The notes below the pieces were generated by a model. The model made no database searches. It saw only the letters and a program-made list of their open reading frames with translations, and was not told the DNA's origin. Shown piece by piece: positions 46,116 to 55,151 of a stretch of DNA of 64,000 nt. Positions within the stretch are counted from its first letter, which is position 1; each line of letters begins with the position of its first letter. The position numbers and the translations under genes were made by a program. Source of the stretch: Oxalobacter aliiformigenes (GTDB lineage Bacteria; Pseudomonadota; Gammaproteobacteria; Burkholderiales; Burkholderiaceae_D); assembly GCF_027116575.1 (NCBI RefSeq), contig NZ_CP098252.1, positions 1,550,001-1,614,000 on the forward strand, given 5' to 3'.

Positions 46116-46764
46116 CCTCCTTTACCCCCCTGTCACATTGAACAGTCACCGCACGACGCAACCAGACCGGATCGTCCAGTACCTGCAAGGCAGCGGCCGC
46201 CACATCACCACGGGAAACATAGCCTTTCCGGTTCCTGTCCGGTCCGTCAAGCAGGCAGAAATTGCCCGATGCAGGCTCGTCATTCAAACCGCCCGGCCGG
46301 ACAATCGTCCAGGGCAATCCGCTCTTTTTCAGATAATTTTCCGCTTCGGTCTTGGCTTGCAGGGCCTCTCCGAGAAACTTTTTGACATTATCATTCAACG
46401 CTTCATACTGCTCGCCGCATCCCATCGATGTCACAAGCAAAAACCGTTCTACCGGCTCTCCTCCTTCAAGTGCGCGAACGACATTGATATTGCCTTCACC
46501 ACAGACACGACGGCCCTGTGCATTTTTGCCTCCCATCAGACTGATCACCCTGCGGGGCCGGGTTTCATTCAGTGTCTGCCAGCAATCATGCACCTCGAAG
46601 GCATCCCCCCGAACAACCGTCACTCCCAGCATTTTCAGACTGGACACATCACTCTCTTTTCTTGCCATGGCGGCAACTCTTTCCCCTTTTCCGACCGCCA
46701 GACGTGCAATGGAAAGACCGGTATTGCGGGTTGCCCCGAAAATCAGCAAATCGACCCCTTTCAT
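46102..46764 (-). CDS. NAD(P)H-binding reductase, ChuY-like
   Basis: A 220-residue short-chain-type Rossmann protein. GATRNTGLSIARLAVGKG (about residues 10-27) is the dinucleotide loop, and the region RFLLVTSMGCGEQYEALN through TIVRPGGLNDEPASG contains the family's substrate-side residues. In haem operons this protein reduces anaerobilin (ChuY) with NADPH. It overlaps hutX by four bases and hutW by 14 bases, so the three genes are translated as a unit. Confidence 0.85.
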   Translation of the reverse strand: MKGVDLLIFGATRNTGLSIARLAVGKGERVAAMARKESDVSSLKMLGVTVVRGDAFEVHDCWQTLNETRPRRVISLMGGKNAQGRRVCGEGNINVVRALEGGEPVERFLLVTSMGCGEQYEALNDNVKKFLGEALQAKTEAENYLKKSGLPWTIVRPGGLNDEPASGNFCLLDGPDRNRKGYVSRGDVAAAALQVLDDPVWLRRAVTVQCDRGVKEVAHA

Positions 46765-47288
46765 GCAACCGCTCCGGTTTTGGCATCGGAAAACCAGAAG
46801 CGCATGGCAGTAATCTGCTCCGGAACAAGCTCCCCTTTTTCATCACGTCCTGCAAAAATCTTGAACATGGCGTTTCCCGATTCATTGATGAATTGCAGAC
46901 TGACTGTCTGCCTTTTCATAAAAGGTCTTTCCACCAGATAAATCGATTTGCAATGATTGGCCCGCAAATGGCCGTGCAACGGACTGTTATAGGCAAAATT
47001 GTAAAAACCGTGACTGAACTTTCCGTTGGGCAATTCACCGGAAAATTCCATGATGACATCAGGTGTATTCATGACCAGAGTCACTTTGCCCAATGCAGGA
47101 AGCGACTGCATGACATCCACGAAATGACTGCCGTCGATCTTTTGCCACATGGATTCAGGAAGCAGCTCGATCACTTCGGCCAGTCCCAGATCCGCGTTGG
47201 TGGCAATCCCTTCCAGCATGGCGCCGGGATTTTCCCGAAGCATTTCACGAATGGCGGTCTTGTTCATGGGTTGTGTTGTATTTGTCAT
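46761..47288 (-). CDS. hutX: Cytosolic haem carrier HutX/ChuX
   Basis: A 175-residue protein. The start at 47288 is used because homology begins at MTNTTQPMNKTAIREMLREN; a longer frame to 47348 would run into the promoter. Features are NPGAMLEGIATNADLGLAEV, LPESMWQKIDGSHFVDVM and VMNTPDVIMEFSGELPNGKFSHG, typical of the HutX/ChuX fold. These proteins bind incoming haem and pass it to the haem-opening enzyme. First gene of the minus-strand operon, controlled by the adjacent Fur boxes. Confidence 0.92.
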   Translation of the reverse strand: MTNTTQPMNKTAIREMLRENPGAMLEGIATNADLGLAEVIELLPESMWQKIDGSHFVDVMQSLPALGKVTLVMNTPDVIMEFSGELPNGKFSHGFYNFAYNSPLHGHLRANHCKSIYLVERPFMKRQTVSLQFINESGNAMFKIFAGRDEKGELVPEQITAMRFWFSDAKTGAVA

Positions 47289-47365
47289 GTGTATTTCTTT
47301 TCTTTCTGAAAACCTTGTGGGGTTGGTTGAAAACTCGGTGAGATACAAAGCTCACCCTAAAAAAA

Positions 47366-47425
47366 TTAAATGATAATCATTCGCATTTGTGTTGACAATT
47401 TTAAATGAAAATAATTATCATTTGC
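47366..47425. promoter_or_regulatory. Two Fur-box-like sites in the divergent haem promoter
   Basis: 47366-47384 and 47407-47425 each match the 19-base Fur consensus at 14 positions; the first contains TGATAATCATT and the second AATTATCATT. A promoter for tonB, TTGACA (47392-47397), N17, TTATCA (47415-47420), overlaps the second box, so Fur with iron would block it. The first box sits where the hutX promoter is expected. Confidence 0.8.
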
Positions 47426-47502
47426 ATCGTTTTCAAAAAATATTCTGAAAAACAATCAAGAAAACTTCATCAACCGAACAAATTCTTCAAATTTATCGAA
47501 TC

Positions 47503-48402
47503 ATGGCCGTACACGTTCCCAATCATTTCCCGATCCGGCACATCGACAGTTTACCGCGACCGCTTGTTCGGGGATTGGCAACCGCCGTTCTGTTCATGCA
47601 CGGAATCCTTATCGCCGCCGCACTGAGAAGTATTCCTTTAGTCGAACTGGGCGGAAGTGCCGGCGGTGGCAACGGCGGCGGTAACGGCAGCGGTAACAAG
47701 GCACTCTTCGTTTCGGTTTTGCAAAACAATCCTTCCCTGTCAGGAACTTCGGCTGAACGGCAAATGGTCCGTTCAGCCGAAGAACCTGCCTCCATGAAAA
47801 AGAAAAAACAGCCGGAACTCATTGCGACAACCGCCGCGACACAAAAAACGTCGCCAGAAAACCAGACCATCAGGAAGACTCCTGTCAAACAGGTCCCCCC
47901 CCCTGCGGCTGAATCAAAAACGATCCCTGATCCCCGGTTTCTTTCCGCCCGGTCAACGCATTCCAGTCAGGAATCAAACGCCTCCGGCAACACCGGTACA
48001 GGCAACGGTACGGGAAGCGGTCATGGCGACGGAAAAGGGACAGGTACGGGACAAGGCGAAGGGGAAGGAACCGGTAACGGCATCGGATCCGGTGGTACCG
48101 GAAACGGAGTCGCCCGTTCGGTGTCACTTTCCCGGCTCCGCTACAAACGGGCTGTCAAACCCGACTACCCGGTCCGTTCCATCCAGAAGCATGAATCGGG
48201 CCAGGTCAATGTTCGTGTCGTTGTCGATACGGCAGGCCGTGTCCATGACGCCCGGGTTGTCCTTTCCTCCGGATTCAGTCGCCTGGACGAAGCGGCTTTG
48301 AAGGCGGCACGACGCAGTACATTTCATCCCTATACAGAACATGGCCGCCCGCTTTTCGCCATGGCCATCATTCCCTACCGGTTCAACCTGAACGGGAAAT
48401 AA
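47503..48402 (+). CDS. tonB: TonB energy transducer with glycine-rich linker
   Basis: A 299-residue protein. It has one N-terminal transmembrane helix (about residues 24-42), a linker, and a C-terminal TonB domain (RYKRAVKPDYPVRSIQKHES, VRVVVDTAGRV, SGFSRLDEAALKAARRSTF). TonB linkers are usually Pro-Lys/Glu rich; here two glycine-rich blocks occur instead: GGSAGGGNGGGNGSGN near residue 50 and a GTG/GEG repeat stretch at about 164-205. It transmits the proton motive force to the outer-membrane receptor encoded in the same operon. Confidence 0.9.
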   Translation: MAVHVPNHFPIRHIDSLPRPLVRGLATAVLFMHGILIAAALRSIPLVELGGSAGGGNGGGNGSGNKALFVSVLQNNPSLSGTSAERQMVRSAEEPASMKKKKQPELIATTAATQKTSPENQTIRKTPVKQVPPPAAESKTIPDPRFLSARSTHSSQESNASGNTGTGNGTGSGHGDGKGTGTGQGEGEGTGNGIGSGGTGNGVARSVSLSRLRYKRAVKPDYPVRSIQKHESGQVNVRVVVDTAGRVHDARVVLSSGFSRLDEAALKAARRSTFHPYTEHGRPLFAMAIIPYRFNLNGK

Positions 48403-48436
48403 CCCCCCTATTCCACCAACAGAAAGCAGCAAGAAA

Positions 48437-49192
48437 ATGGAACCTACCGCCAGCAACATCGGATTCAGTCATTTCATCGCCCAAAGCGATTTTCTCGGAA
48501 AAACGATTCTTGTCATACTGATCGGCATGTCCGTCGTATCCTGGACACTCATTATCGTCAAAGGGATCGCCGGATGGCGCCGCAAACGCTACAGCAAGGA
48601 ATTTCTCCAGTTCTTCTGGAACGCCACATCTCTTGACACCGTCCGGCATGAAATCCAGACACATGGCATCAAATGTCCCTTCTCGCATCTGACCGCCCAT
48701 GCGCAACATGCCAAAGAACACCATGTCCACTACGGTGCCGCCAAATTATCCGAGGCAGGTACCCAGCAGGAATTTGTCACCCGGACAATGCGTATGGTCA
48801 TGGATGAAGATGCGGCCCGTCTCGAAAACGGGTTGACTGTCCTGGCGACCATCGGATCGACTGCGCCCTTTATCGGCCTGTTCGGAACGGTCTGGGGTAT
48901 CTACAACGCCCTGATCAATATCAGTGCAAGCGGAGCCGGCACGCTCGACATGGTCGCCGGCCCTGTCGGAGAAGCCCTCATCATGACCGGTATCGGACTG
49001 GCCGTCGCCATCCCGGCCGTTATCGGATACAACTGGCTGGTACGCAGCAATAATGTCACGATGTCCAAACTCGACACGTTCGCCAACGAACTGCTTACCT
49101 TTCTGACAACCGGCAAACCCTATTCCATCAATACCGAACCTCATGAAAAAGCGGCCATGACACCGGTTGTCCACAACATCAAACGGGGCTGA
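48437..49192 (+). CDS. exbB: ExbB proton channel subunit
   Basis: A 251-residue MotA/TolQ/ExbB protein with three transmembrane helices: about residues 22-44, 130-152 (LTVLATIGSTAPFIGLFGTVWGIYNA, the conserved core) and 178-200 (EALIMTGIGLAVAIPAVIGYN). It forms the proton channel with ExbD that powers TonB. 34 bases after tonB and two bases before exbD. Confidence 0.93.
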   Translation: MEPTASNIGFSHFIAQSDFLGKTILVILIGMSVVSWTLIIVKGIAGWRRKRYSKEFLQFFWNATSLDTVRHEIQTHGIKCPFSHLTAHAQHAKEHHVHYGAAKLSEAGTQQEFVTRTMRMVMDEDAARLENGLTVLATIGSTAPFIGLFGTVWGIYNALINISASGAGTLDMVAGPVGEALIMTGIGLAVAIPAVIGYNWLVRSNNVTMSKLDTFANELLTFLTTGKPYSINTEPHEKAAMTPVVHNIKRG

Positions 49193-49194
49193 TC

Positions 49195-49629
49195 ATGGCA
49201 TTCGGAGGATTCGAAAACAAACATGGCCGGACACCGATGGCCGAAATGAATATGGTACCACTGATCGATGTCATGCTCGTGCTGCTGGTCATTTTCATCG
49301 TCACGGCGCCACTTCTGTCGCATTCCGTCCGGATCGAACTGCCGCAAGCCAGTTCGAAAAGCATCGAAACCACACCGGCAAAAATCGATCTGGCCATCCA
49401 GTCGGACGGTGAACTCCTGTACAACGGGAACGCTGTCGACCGTAACACGGCACAGGCACTTTTCATGGAAGCGGCCAGAAAAAAACCCATGCCGGAAGTC
49501 CATATCTATGCAGACAGACATGCCGACTATCAATACGTCGCGCAAACCTTGTCAGATGCCAGCCGCGCTGGCCTGACAACTATCGGTTTTATCACCAGAC
49601 CACAAGAAAAACAAACCATTTCCCCTTAA
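49195..49629 (+). CDS. exbD: ExbD energy-transducing subunit
   Basis: A 144-residue protein with a short cytoplasmic N-terminus (MAEMNMVPLIDVMLVLLVIF) that carries the essential membrane Asp (about residue 25) and a single helix, followed by a periplasmic domain (IDLAIQSDGELLYNGNAV...). Partner of ExbB. The gene starts two bases after exbB and ends 16 bases before the receptor. Confidence 0.93.
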   Translation: MAFGGFENKHGRTPMAEMNMVPLIDVMLVLLVIFIVTAPLLSHSVRIELPQASSKSIETTPAKIDLAIQSDGELLYNGNAVDRNTAQALFMEAARKKPMPEVHIYADRHADYQYVAQTLSDASRAGLTTIGFITRPQEKQTISP

Positions 49630-49645
49630 CAAAGAGCAGAAACAA

Positions 49646-51937
49646 ATGAAAAAATTTTACAAGCTTGGCATAGGCCTCGCCTCTGCCACACTCTGCCTTG
49701 CGCCCCTGGCACAGGCACAGCAGGATGAAAAGTATTCTGAAACCACACATGCCGTCGCAGAAGACCGGAAAAACCGGGAAGAATCGCCTTACGAAATGGG
49801 AGCCATTACGGTAACAGCGACACGACAGGAAGAAAAAGTTCTGGATACACCGGCTGTGGTCAGTGTCATTACCCGGGAAGAGATAGAAGACCATAACGTC
49901 AACAACATTCAGGAACTGGTCCGTTACCAGCCGGGTGTCTCCGTCAATCGCCAGACGTCGGGAACCACACCTTTCGGCGGTCTCGGCGGATTTACCATCC
50001 GCGGTGTAGGCGGAAACCGGGTCCAGATCGTTGTGGACGGTGCCCGCATAATTGAAGCCAACGATGCCGGCAACCGGGACTTTGTCGACATGTCGACCCT
50101 GAAAGCCGTCGAAATCCAGCGGGGACCGGCATCGGTTCTGTGGGGCGCCGATGCGCTGGGCGGTATGGTGTCTTACCAGACACTCGATCCTGACGATCTT
50201 CTGAAAGGCAATCAGGTCGGCGGAACGGCCAGTTACGGATTCGATGGCAGCAATTATGCCCACAGCCAGAATGCCATGGTCGCTGCACAGATCAACCCGG
50301 CTGCCCAGGTCATGTTCGGCTATACGCACCGTACCTATCACGAAACCCGGCTGAGAAACGCCCGTTCTGACGGAGGCCAGTGGGGATGTAATCGTAATGG
50401 CCTCGGTTGCGACAAGTTCAATCCGACGGATGCCGAAGTCAACAATGCCCTGACAAAACTGGTTCTTCGTCCCAATGCTGACCATCAGTTCAAGCTGACC
50501 GGTGAATTTTTCGAATCGGACACCAGTATCGACCAGTTATACGACAGAGGTATTCTTCCCAGTGCGATGGGCATGTCCAGCACCGATAACGGAGACCGTT
50601 TCAGAAACCAGAGACAGACGCGACTCCGCATTGCACTGGAACACGATTGGGATGTCAATACGGCAGCGCTTGACAATGTGATCTGGCGTCTTTCCTATTC
50701 TCCCCAGAAACGCTCCCTCTCCGACCGTCGCTGGTACCGGAACACAAAAACAGACCAGAATTTCTATGCTTCAGGGAATACAGACTACAGCCAGAACTTT
50801 TATCAGGCCGATATCCAGTTCACGTCCAGTTTCGATCTCGGTGCCACGAAACACAAACTGACTTACGGTTTCCAGGGCGACAAAACCGATACCGATTACT
50901 ACAACAAGAGCGTAACCGACAACCTGACTCTGGGGACATCGACCACCACCATGGGTGGCGGCAGCAATTTCGCCGATGCCGAAACGATCCGCGCCGACCT
51001 GTACCTTCAGGACGAAATCAAATTGTTCAACGACCGTTTCAAACTCATTCCGGGCATCCGCCGTGCGCACTATTCCCTCGATCCGACACCCAACCAGTAT
51101 TACGACATTATCAAAGGCAGTGAACCCCGCAAGATCAGTGAAACAAAATGGTTGCCCCAACTGGGTACGCTCTTCAAGCTGAACAATCAGTATTCCATTT
51201 ATGCCCGCTATGCGGAAGGCTTCAAGATGCCGACAGCCGAGCAGCTTTACACATCCTACGACATGGGTGTCATGCAACTCGTCCCCAATCCCGACCTGAA
51301 ACCGGAAGAAGTCAAATCGTTCGATATCGGATTCAGGGGGCAATTCCATAAAGGCTGGTTCTCGATCGGGGCATTCTACAGTGATTATACCAATTTCATT
51401 CTCAGCCGCCAGCAGATAGCCAACGAACTTAAATACACTTACAAAAATGTCGACAAGGTCAAACTGTACGGTATCGAGGCTTCTGCCGAATGGCAGGTCG
51501 CCAGAAACTGGACTTTGAACGGTAGCGCCGTTTACCAGTATGGCAAACAGACCAGCGACAACGGTCATGAATATGTCCCTTTCGACGGTGCCTCCCCCTT
51601 GTCGGCAGTACTGGGCGTAACCTATGAAATGCCGAAATACGGTGTCACTACCCAGCTATTCGGAACCTTCACTCACGGAATCGACCGGGTCAGCGACAAC
51701 GATTACTACAAACCGGGCGGATATGCCCTGTTCGACGGCTATGTCAACTGGCAAATCGACAAGACTTTCCGGCTGACCGCATCGGTCCTGAACATCCTGA
51801 ACCGCCGCTACTTCGACAGCTCTGCCGCCACCATGGAAGACCATCCTTCCAATCCGGCCACGATCTATACCAATCCGCTGGAACTCCATACCGGTTTGGG
51901 CCGTACATTCGCCGTCAGTCTTTCGGCAAGCTTCTGA
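49646..51937 (+). CDS. TonB-dependent haem receptor
   Basis: A 763-residue outer-membrane receptor with a Sec signal peptide (cleavage after AQA, about residue 24). A TonB-box-like segment precedes the plug domain (ITVTATRQEEKVLDTPAVVS, then GGFTIRGVGGNRVQIVVDG). The barrel carries heme-receptor features: YAEGFKMPTAEQLY in place of the FRAP segment and VPNPDLKPE as the NPDL segment, and it ends with a C-terminal Phe. It belongs to the haem/haemoprotein receptor subfamily (HutA/ChuA type). The whole import system lies in one operon. Confidence 0.92.
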   Translation: MKKFYKLGIGLASATLCLAPLAQAQQDEKYSETTHAVAEDRKNREESPYEMGAITVTATRQEEKVLDTPAVVSVITREEIEDHNVNNIQELVRYQPGVSVNRQTSGTTPFGGLGGFTIRGVGGNRVQIVVDGARIIEANDAGNRDFVDMSTLKAVEIQRGPASVLWGADALGGMVSYQTLDPDDLLKGNQVGGTASYGFDGSNYAHSQNAMVAAQINPAAQVMFGYTHRTYHETRLRNARSDGGQWGCNRNGLGCDKFNPTDAEVNNALTKLVLRPNADHQFKLTGEFFESDTSIDQLYDRGILPSAMGMSSTDNGDRFRNQRQTRLRIALEHDWDVNTAALDNVIWRLSYSPQKRSLSDRRWYRNTKTDQNFYASGNTDYSQNFYQADIQFTSSFDLGATKHKLTYGFQGDKTDTDYYNKSVTDNLTLGTSTTTMGGGSNFADAETIRADLYLQDEIKLFNDRFKLIPGIRRAHYSLDPTPNQYYDIIKGSEPRKISETKWLPQLGTLFKLNNQYSIYARYAEGFKMPTAEQLYTSYDMGVMQLVPNPDLKPEEVKSFDIGFRGQFHKGWFSIGAFYSDYTNFILSRQQIANELKYTYKNVDKVKLYGIEASAEWQVARNWTLNGSAVYQYGKQTSDNGHEYVPFDGASPLSAVLGVTYEMPKYGVTTQLFGTFTHGIDRVSDNDYYKPGGYALFDGYVNWQIDKTFRLTASVLNILNRRYFDSSAATMEDHPSNPATIYTNPLELHTGLGRTFAVSLSASF

Positions 51938-51947
51938 TGGAGACAAT

Positions 51948-52850
51948 ATGAGCGAAACTGTCAAACCGTCAGCCGTTGCACATCCGCGTGCGACCTGGAT
52001 CGATCCCGTATCCGGAAAAATCCTGTCTTTCAAGCCACTGATGCAGGAAATGGCAAGCAAGTCCGTTGTCATGCTGGGAGAAACACACGATATCGCCGAA
52101 ATCCATCGCTGGCAATTGCATGTAGCGGCAACGCTTTATGCGTTGCGTCCGAACATGATGATGGGTTTTGAAATGTTTCCGCGCCGTCTTCAACCCGTTC
52201 TCGACGAATGGGTGGATGGCCGGCTCGATACGGAAACATTCCTCAAAAAATCCGAATGGCTCGATGTATGGGGATTTCCGGCCGAAATTTACCTGCCGCT
52301 TTTCCACTTCTGCCGCCAGCAGAAAATCAGGATGCTGGCCCTGAATTGTTACCGTGAACTGGTTTCCCGTGTCGGAAAACTGGGATGGAATGCCATTCCC
52401 GAAACCGAACGGGATGGCCTGACCCCTGCTGCCCCGGCCACCGGGGCATACTATGCCCATCTGGCCAGTTACGGCAATCATCGAAAACCGGATGATACAC
52501 CGGCTCCCGACCGCGAACGTTTCATGCGTGCCATGCAAACCTGGGACAGGGCATTCGCCTGCAATATGGCTCATGCCCTTCATGAAATACCGCCGGCCGA
52601 TCCCAAACCGATCATCATCGGCATAATCGGTCGCGGCCATCTTGAATACGGTCACGGGACACCTTATCAGCTGGCCGATCTCGGCATCACCGATACAGCC
52701 GTATTGCTGACTTCGGATAAACCGGAATGGCAGCCGGAACCCGACCGGAAAATAGCCGATGCCATTTTCCGGATCGACACACCGGAACCCCGCGCAACAA
52801 GGATCGCCATGCCCAAAAACCGTGAAAGCAAGCAGGCGCAAGATGAATAA
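51948..52850 (+). CDS. ChaN-domain protein without signal peptide
   Basis: A 300-residue protein of the haem-binding ChaN family. Conserved elements are VVMLGETHDIAEIHRWQL (about residues 43-60), MMGFEMFPRRLQPVLDEW, and IIGIIGRGHLEYGHGTPYQL (about 220-239). Characterised ChaN (Campylobacter) is an outer-membrane lipoprotein; this one has no signal sequence or lipobox and so is probably cytosolic or peripheral. It lies between receptor and ABC transporter and overlaps the latter by eight bases. Probable role: haem or iron handling. Confidence 0.85.
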   Translation: MSETVKPSAVAHPRATWIDPVSGKILSFKPLMQEMASKSVVMLGETHDIAEIHRWQLHVAATLYALRPNMMMGFEMFPRRLQPVLDEWVDGRLDTETFLKKSEWLDVWGFPAEIYLPLFHFCRQQKIRMLALNCYRELVSRVGKLGWNAIPETERDGLTPAAPATGAYYAHLASYGNHRKPDDTPAPDRERFMRAMQTWDRAFACNMAHALHEIPPADPKPIIIGIIGRGHLEYGHGTPYQLADLGITDTAVLLTSDKPEWQPEPDRKIADAIFRIDTPEPRATRIAMPKNRESKQAQDE

Positions 52851-54573
52851 CACGCTAAAACGCATTGCCGCCCTGGCCTCCCTCTGCATCAAGGGACCGG
52901 GAGGCAAAATCGGTATCCTTTACTGTTTTATTGTACTGGCCCTGAATCTCGTCGAAATCCAGCTTGCCCTCAAGATGATCAGCTGGAACAAGGACTTTTA
53001 CAGTGCGCTGGAAAAATACGATGCACGGGCCGCCTTGTGGCAAATCGGAATTTTCGGTCTTATCACGCTGGCCAGCGCCTCGCAATTTCTGATCGCATCC
53101 TATATCCGGCAACTTGTCCAGATCCGTTGGCGAACCACACTGACCCAGGCTTCACTGGAACGCTGGTTCTCCAACAAAGCCTATTGGCACCTGAATACGG
53201 ACGAAAACTCGCCGCTTGATAATCCCGACCAGAGAATATCGGAAGATTGCCGGATCTTCGTCGACCGGCTGACGGGAAAAGGCCTTGACCTCTTCACCGG
53301 ACTTGTCGGTCTGACGACCTATTCCGCCCTGTTGTGGAAACTGTCGGCCTTTCCGATCGCTTTCACTCTCTTCGGAACGGAAATCGTCATTGAGCATTAC
53401 CTTGTCTGGGCTGCACCCGTATACGTTCTGATCTCCAGTGGACTGACCCACTGGATGGGAGCACCACTCATGAAACTGAACGTCATTCAGCAACACAGGG
53501 AAGCCGATATGCGTTTCGCACTGGCCCGCCTGCGAGAATCCAAGGAAGCGGTCGCATTGGAAAACGGCGAAAAAGCGGAACGCGAAATTATCGACAGGCG
53601 TTACAAACGTATCCTCGAAAACTGGCGTCATCGCATCAACCGGGAATTTATCCTCGGCATATTCACCCGGCCATACTATATGACGGTTCTGCGTATTCCG
53701 CTGTTTCTGGCATTTCCGGCTTATCTGACAGGCTACGTCGCTCTGGGAGGACTGATGCAACTCGGATCGGCATTCACCCGTCTGGTCACCACTTTGTCGT
53801 GGTTCATTTTTTCCTACAAGGAACTGGCCGAACTGTCCGCCACCGCCAACCGTCTGGCCTCCTTCATGAGTCAGGCCGAAGCCGTCGGCAAGCAGCCCTC
53901 GCCTCTCGTGGAAATCATTTCACCGGATGACAGACTCCACATCCATGACCTGACTGTCCGCAATCCCTCCGGACAAAACCTGCTTCATATTCCAGAACTG
54001 ATCGTCAGACCGGGCGAAGCCGTCTGGATTGACGGGCCATCCGGTATCGGCAAGTCGACATTGCTGAAAGCGCTCTCCGGAATCTGGCCGCACTGTGACG
54101 GACAGGTGGCATTGCCTTCCGGAAAAACGCTCTTTTTACCCCAGAAGGCCTATTTGCCACTCGGCAATCTGGCCGAATGCGTCGCCTATCCAGACAAGCC
54201 CGACAATGTGGAATGCATCCGCCAGTTGCTGAAAAGTGTCGGACTGACCTGTCCCCGCCATGAAACCCAGCTTGAACAGGCCGCTGAACTCGGCAGCGAT
54301 TACCGGCTATCCGGCGGTGAACAGCAACGACTCATGATCGCCCGCATTCTGGCGACACGGCCCGAATGGGTCTTTCTGGACGAAGCAACCAGTTCGCTTG
54401 ACGCACAGGCAGAAGAACAACTCTATCGTCTGCTGCGGACATCCCTTCCGGATACAGGTTTCATCGTTATTGCCCATCGTGAGCCAAAAGGACTCGGCGA
54501 ATACCGCCATATCGACCTCTGGAACAAACCCCGTCATCCGATGCAGGATGAACTGGCCGCTGCCGCAGCCTGA
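52843..54573 (+). CDS. ABC transporter, permease-ATPase fusion of the SbmA/BacA-YddA type
   Basis: A 576-residue protein. The ABC_membrane_2 domain (about residues 1-340, with the hallmark QIRWRTTLTQASLERWFSNK and YWHLNTDENSPLDNPDQRI) is followed by an ATPase with Walker A GPSGIGKST (about 407-415), signature LSGGEQQR (about 490) and Walker B WVFLDEATSSLD. The ATG at 52843 is used, overlapping chaN. In related haem operons such proteins are proposed to take haem or its breakdown product across the inner membrane; the substrate here is inferred from context. No separate HutBCD permease is present in the window. Confidence 0.85.
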   Translation: MNNTLKRIAALASLCIKGPGGKIGILYCFIVLALNLVEIQLALKMISWNKDFYSALEKYDARAALWQIGIFGLITLASASQFLIASYIRQLVQIRWRTTLTQASLERWFSNKAYWHLNTDENSPLDNPDQRISEDCRIFVDRLTGKGLDLFTGLVGLTTYSALLWKLSAFPIAFTLFGTEIVIEHYLVWAAPVYVLISSGLTHWMGAPLMKLNVIQQHREADMRFALARLRESKEAVALENGEKAEREIIDRRYKRILENWRHRINREFILGIFTRPYYMTVLRIPLFLAFPAYLTGYVALGGLMQLGSAFTRLVTTLSWFIFSYKELAELSATANRLASFMSQAEAVGKQPSPLVEIISPDDRLHIHDLTVRNPSGQNLLHIPELIVRPGEAVWIDGPSGIGKSTLLKALSGIWPHCDGQVALPSGKTLFLPQKAYLPLGNLAECVAYPDKPDNVECIRQLLKSVGLTCPRHETQLEQAAELGSDYRLSGGEQQRLMIARILATRPEWVFLDEATSSLDAQAEEQLYRLLRTSLPDTGFIVIAHREPKGLGEYRHIDLWNKPRHPMQDELAAAAA

Positions 54574-54627
54574 AAAAGAATCTGTCGGCAAAAACCGGCT
54601 TTTCAAACCGTATTCCGTCATTTACGT

Positions 54628-54662
54628 AAAACCGGCCCGAGCCAGCAAGCCAGGCCGGTTTT
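54628..54662. terminator. Hairpin downstream of the haem operon
   Basis: AAAACCGGCC (54628-54637), 15-base loop, GGCCGGTTTT (54653-54662). With its A and T flanks it can end transcription in either direction. It lies 55 bases after the ABC transporter stop. Confidence 0.7.
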
Positions 54663-54732
54663 CGATCTGTTTTCCTGCACCGTGAAAAGAACTCACGATT
54701 GCCGCAATTTTGATGACGTGCTTCCGGCCATA

Positions 54733-54903
54733 TCAGCCAAACCGTATCAGATGGCCATTTCTGATAACAAAATTATCGCCCCCTCTATCCGACAATACCC
54801 GGTACGATATTTCCTCTTCAAACAAGTCAACCCTGTATTTATCCCCCGGCAATGTCTTTATGTGACATCCGATTTTCTTGTCAAATAACTTGTTTTCATT
54901 CAT
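54733..54903 (-). CDS. Possible small protein
   Basis: A 56-residue frame with GGAG seven bases before the ATG at 54903. The sequence MNENKLFDKKIGCHIKTLPG and the strand-turn-strand pattern that follows (KYRVDLFEEEISYRVLSDRG) look like a real protein, but there is no family to support it. The remaining sequence of the gap 54574-55151 shows no other gene. Confidence 0.4.
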   Translation of the reverse strand: MNENKLFDKKIGCHIKTLPGDKYRVDLFEEEISYRVLSDRGGDNFVIRNGHLIRFG

Positions 54904-55151
54904 GAACATGCTCCGGTTTTGCCTGTTTTCCACACATCAAAACATCAATTGAAATCATCGGGACGACATGTAAAAACATGTAGCCGGACGAATAGATGGT
55001 GACAGGACAAATTTCCGATCATTCCGGACCACCTGCCTTTCCCCCGGATAAACTTGACATCGATACCGGAAACCGATAATTAGAAACTTTGCAAACAAAC
55101 GGAAGAAAATACGGACGAAGTGACAATCCGGCCTGATTCATCCGATACAGT

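Noticed and set aside
54682..54888. 68-codon plus-strand frame opposite the small gene at 54733-54903
   Set aside because: No ribosome-binding site; the minus-strand frame reads more like a protein and has a GGAG site.
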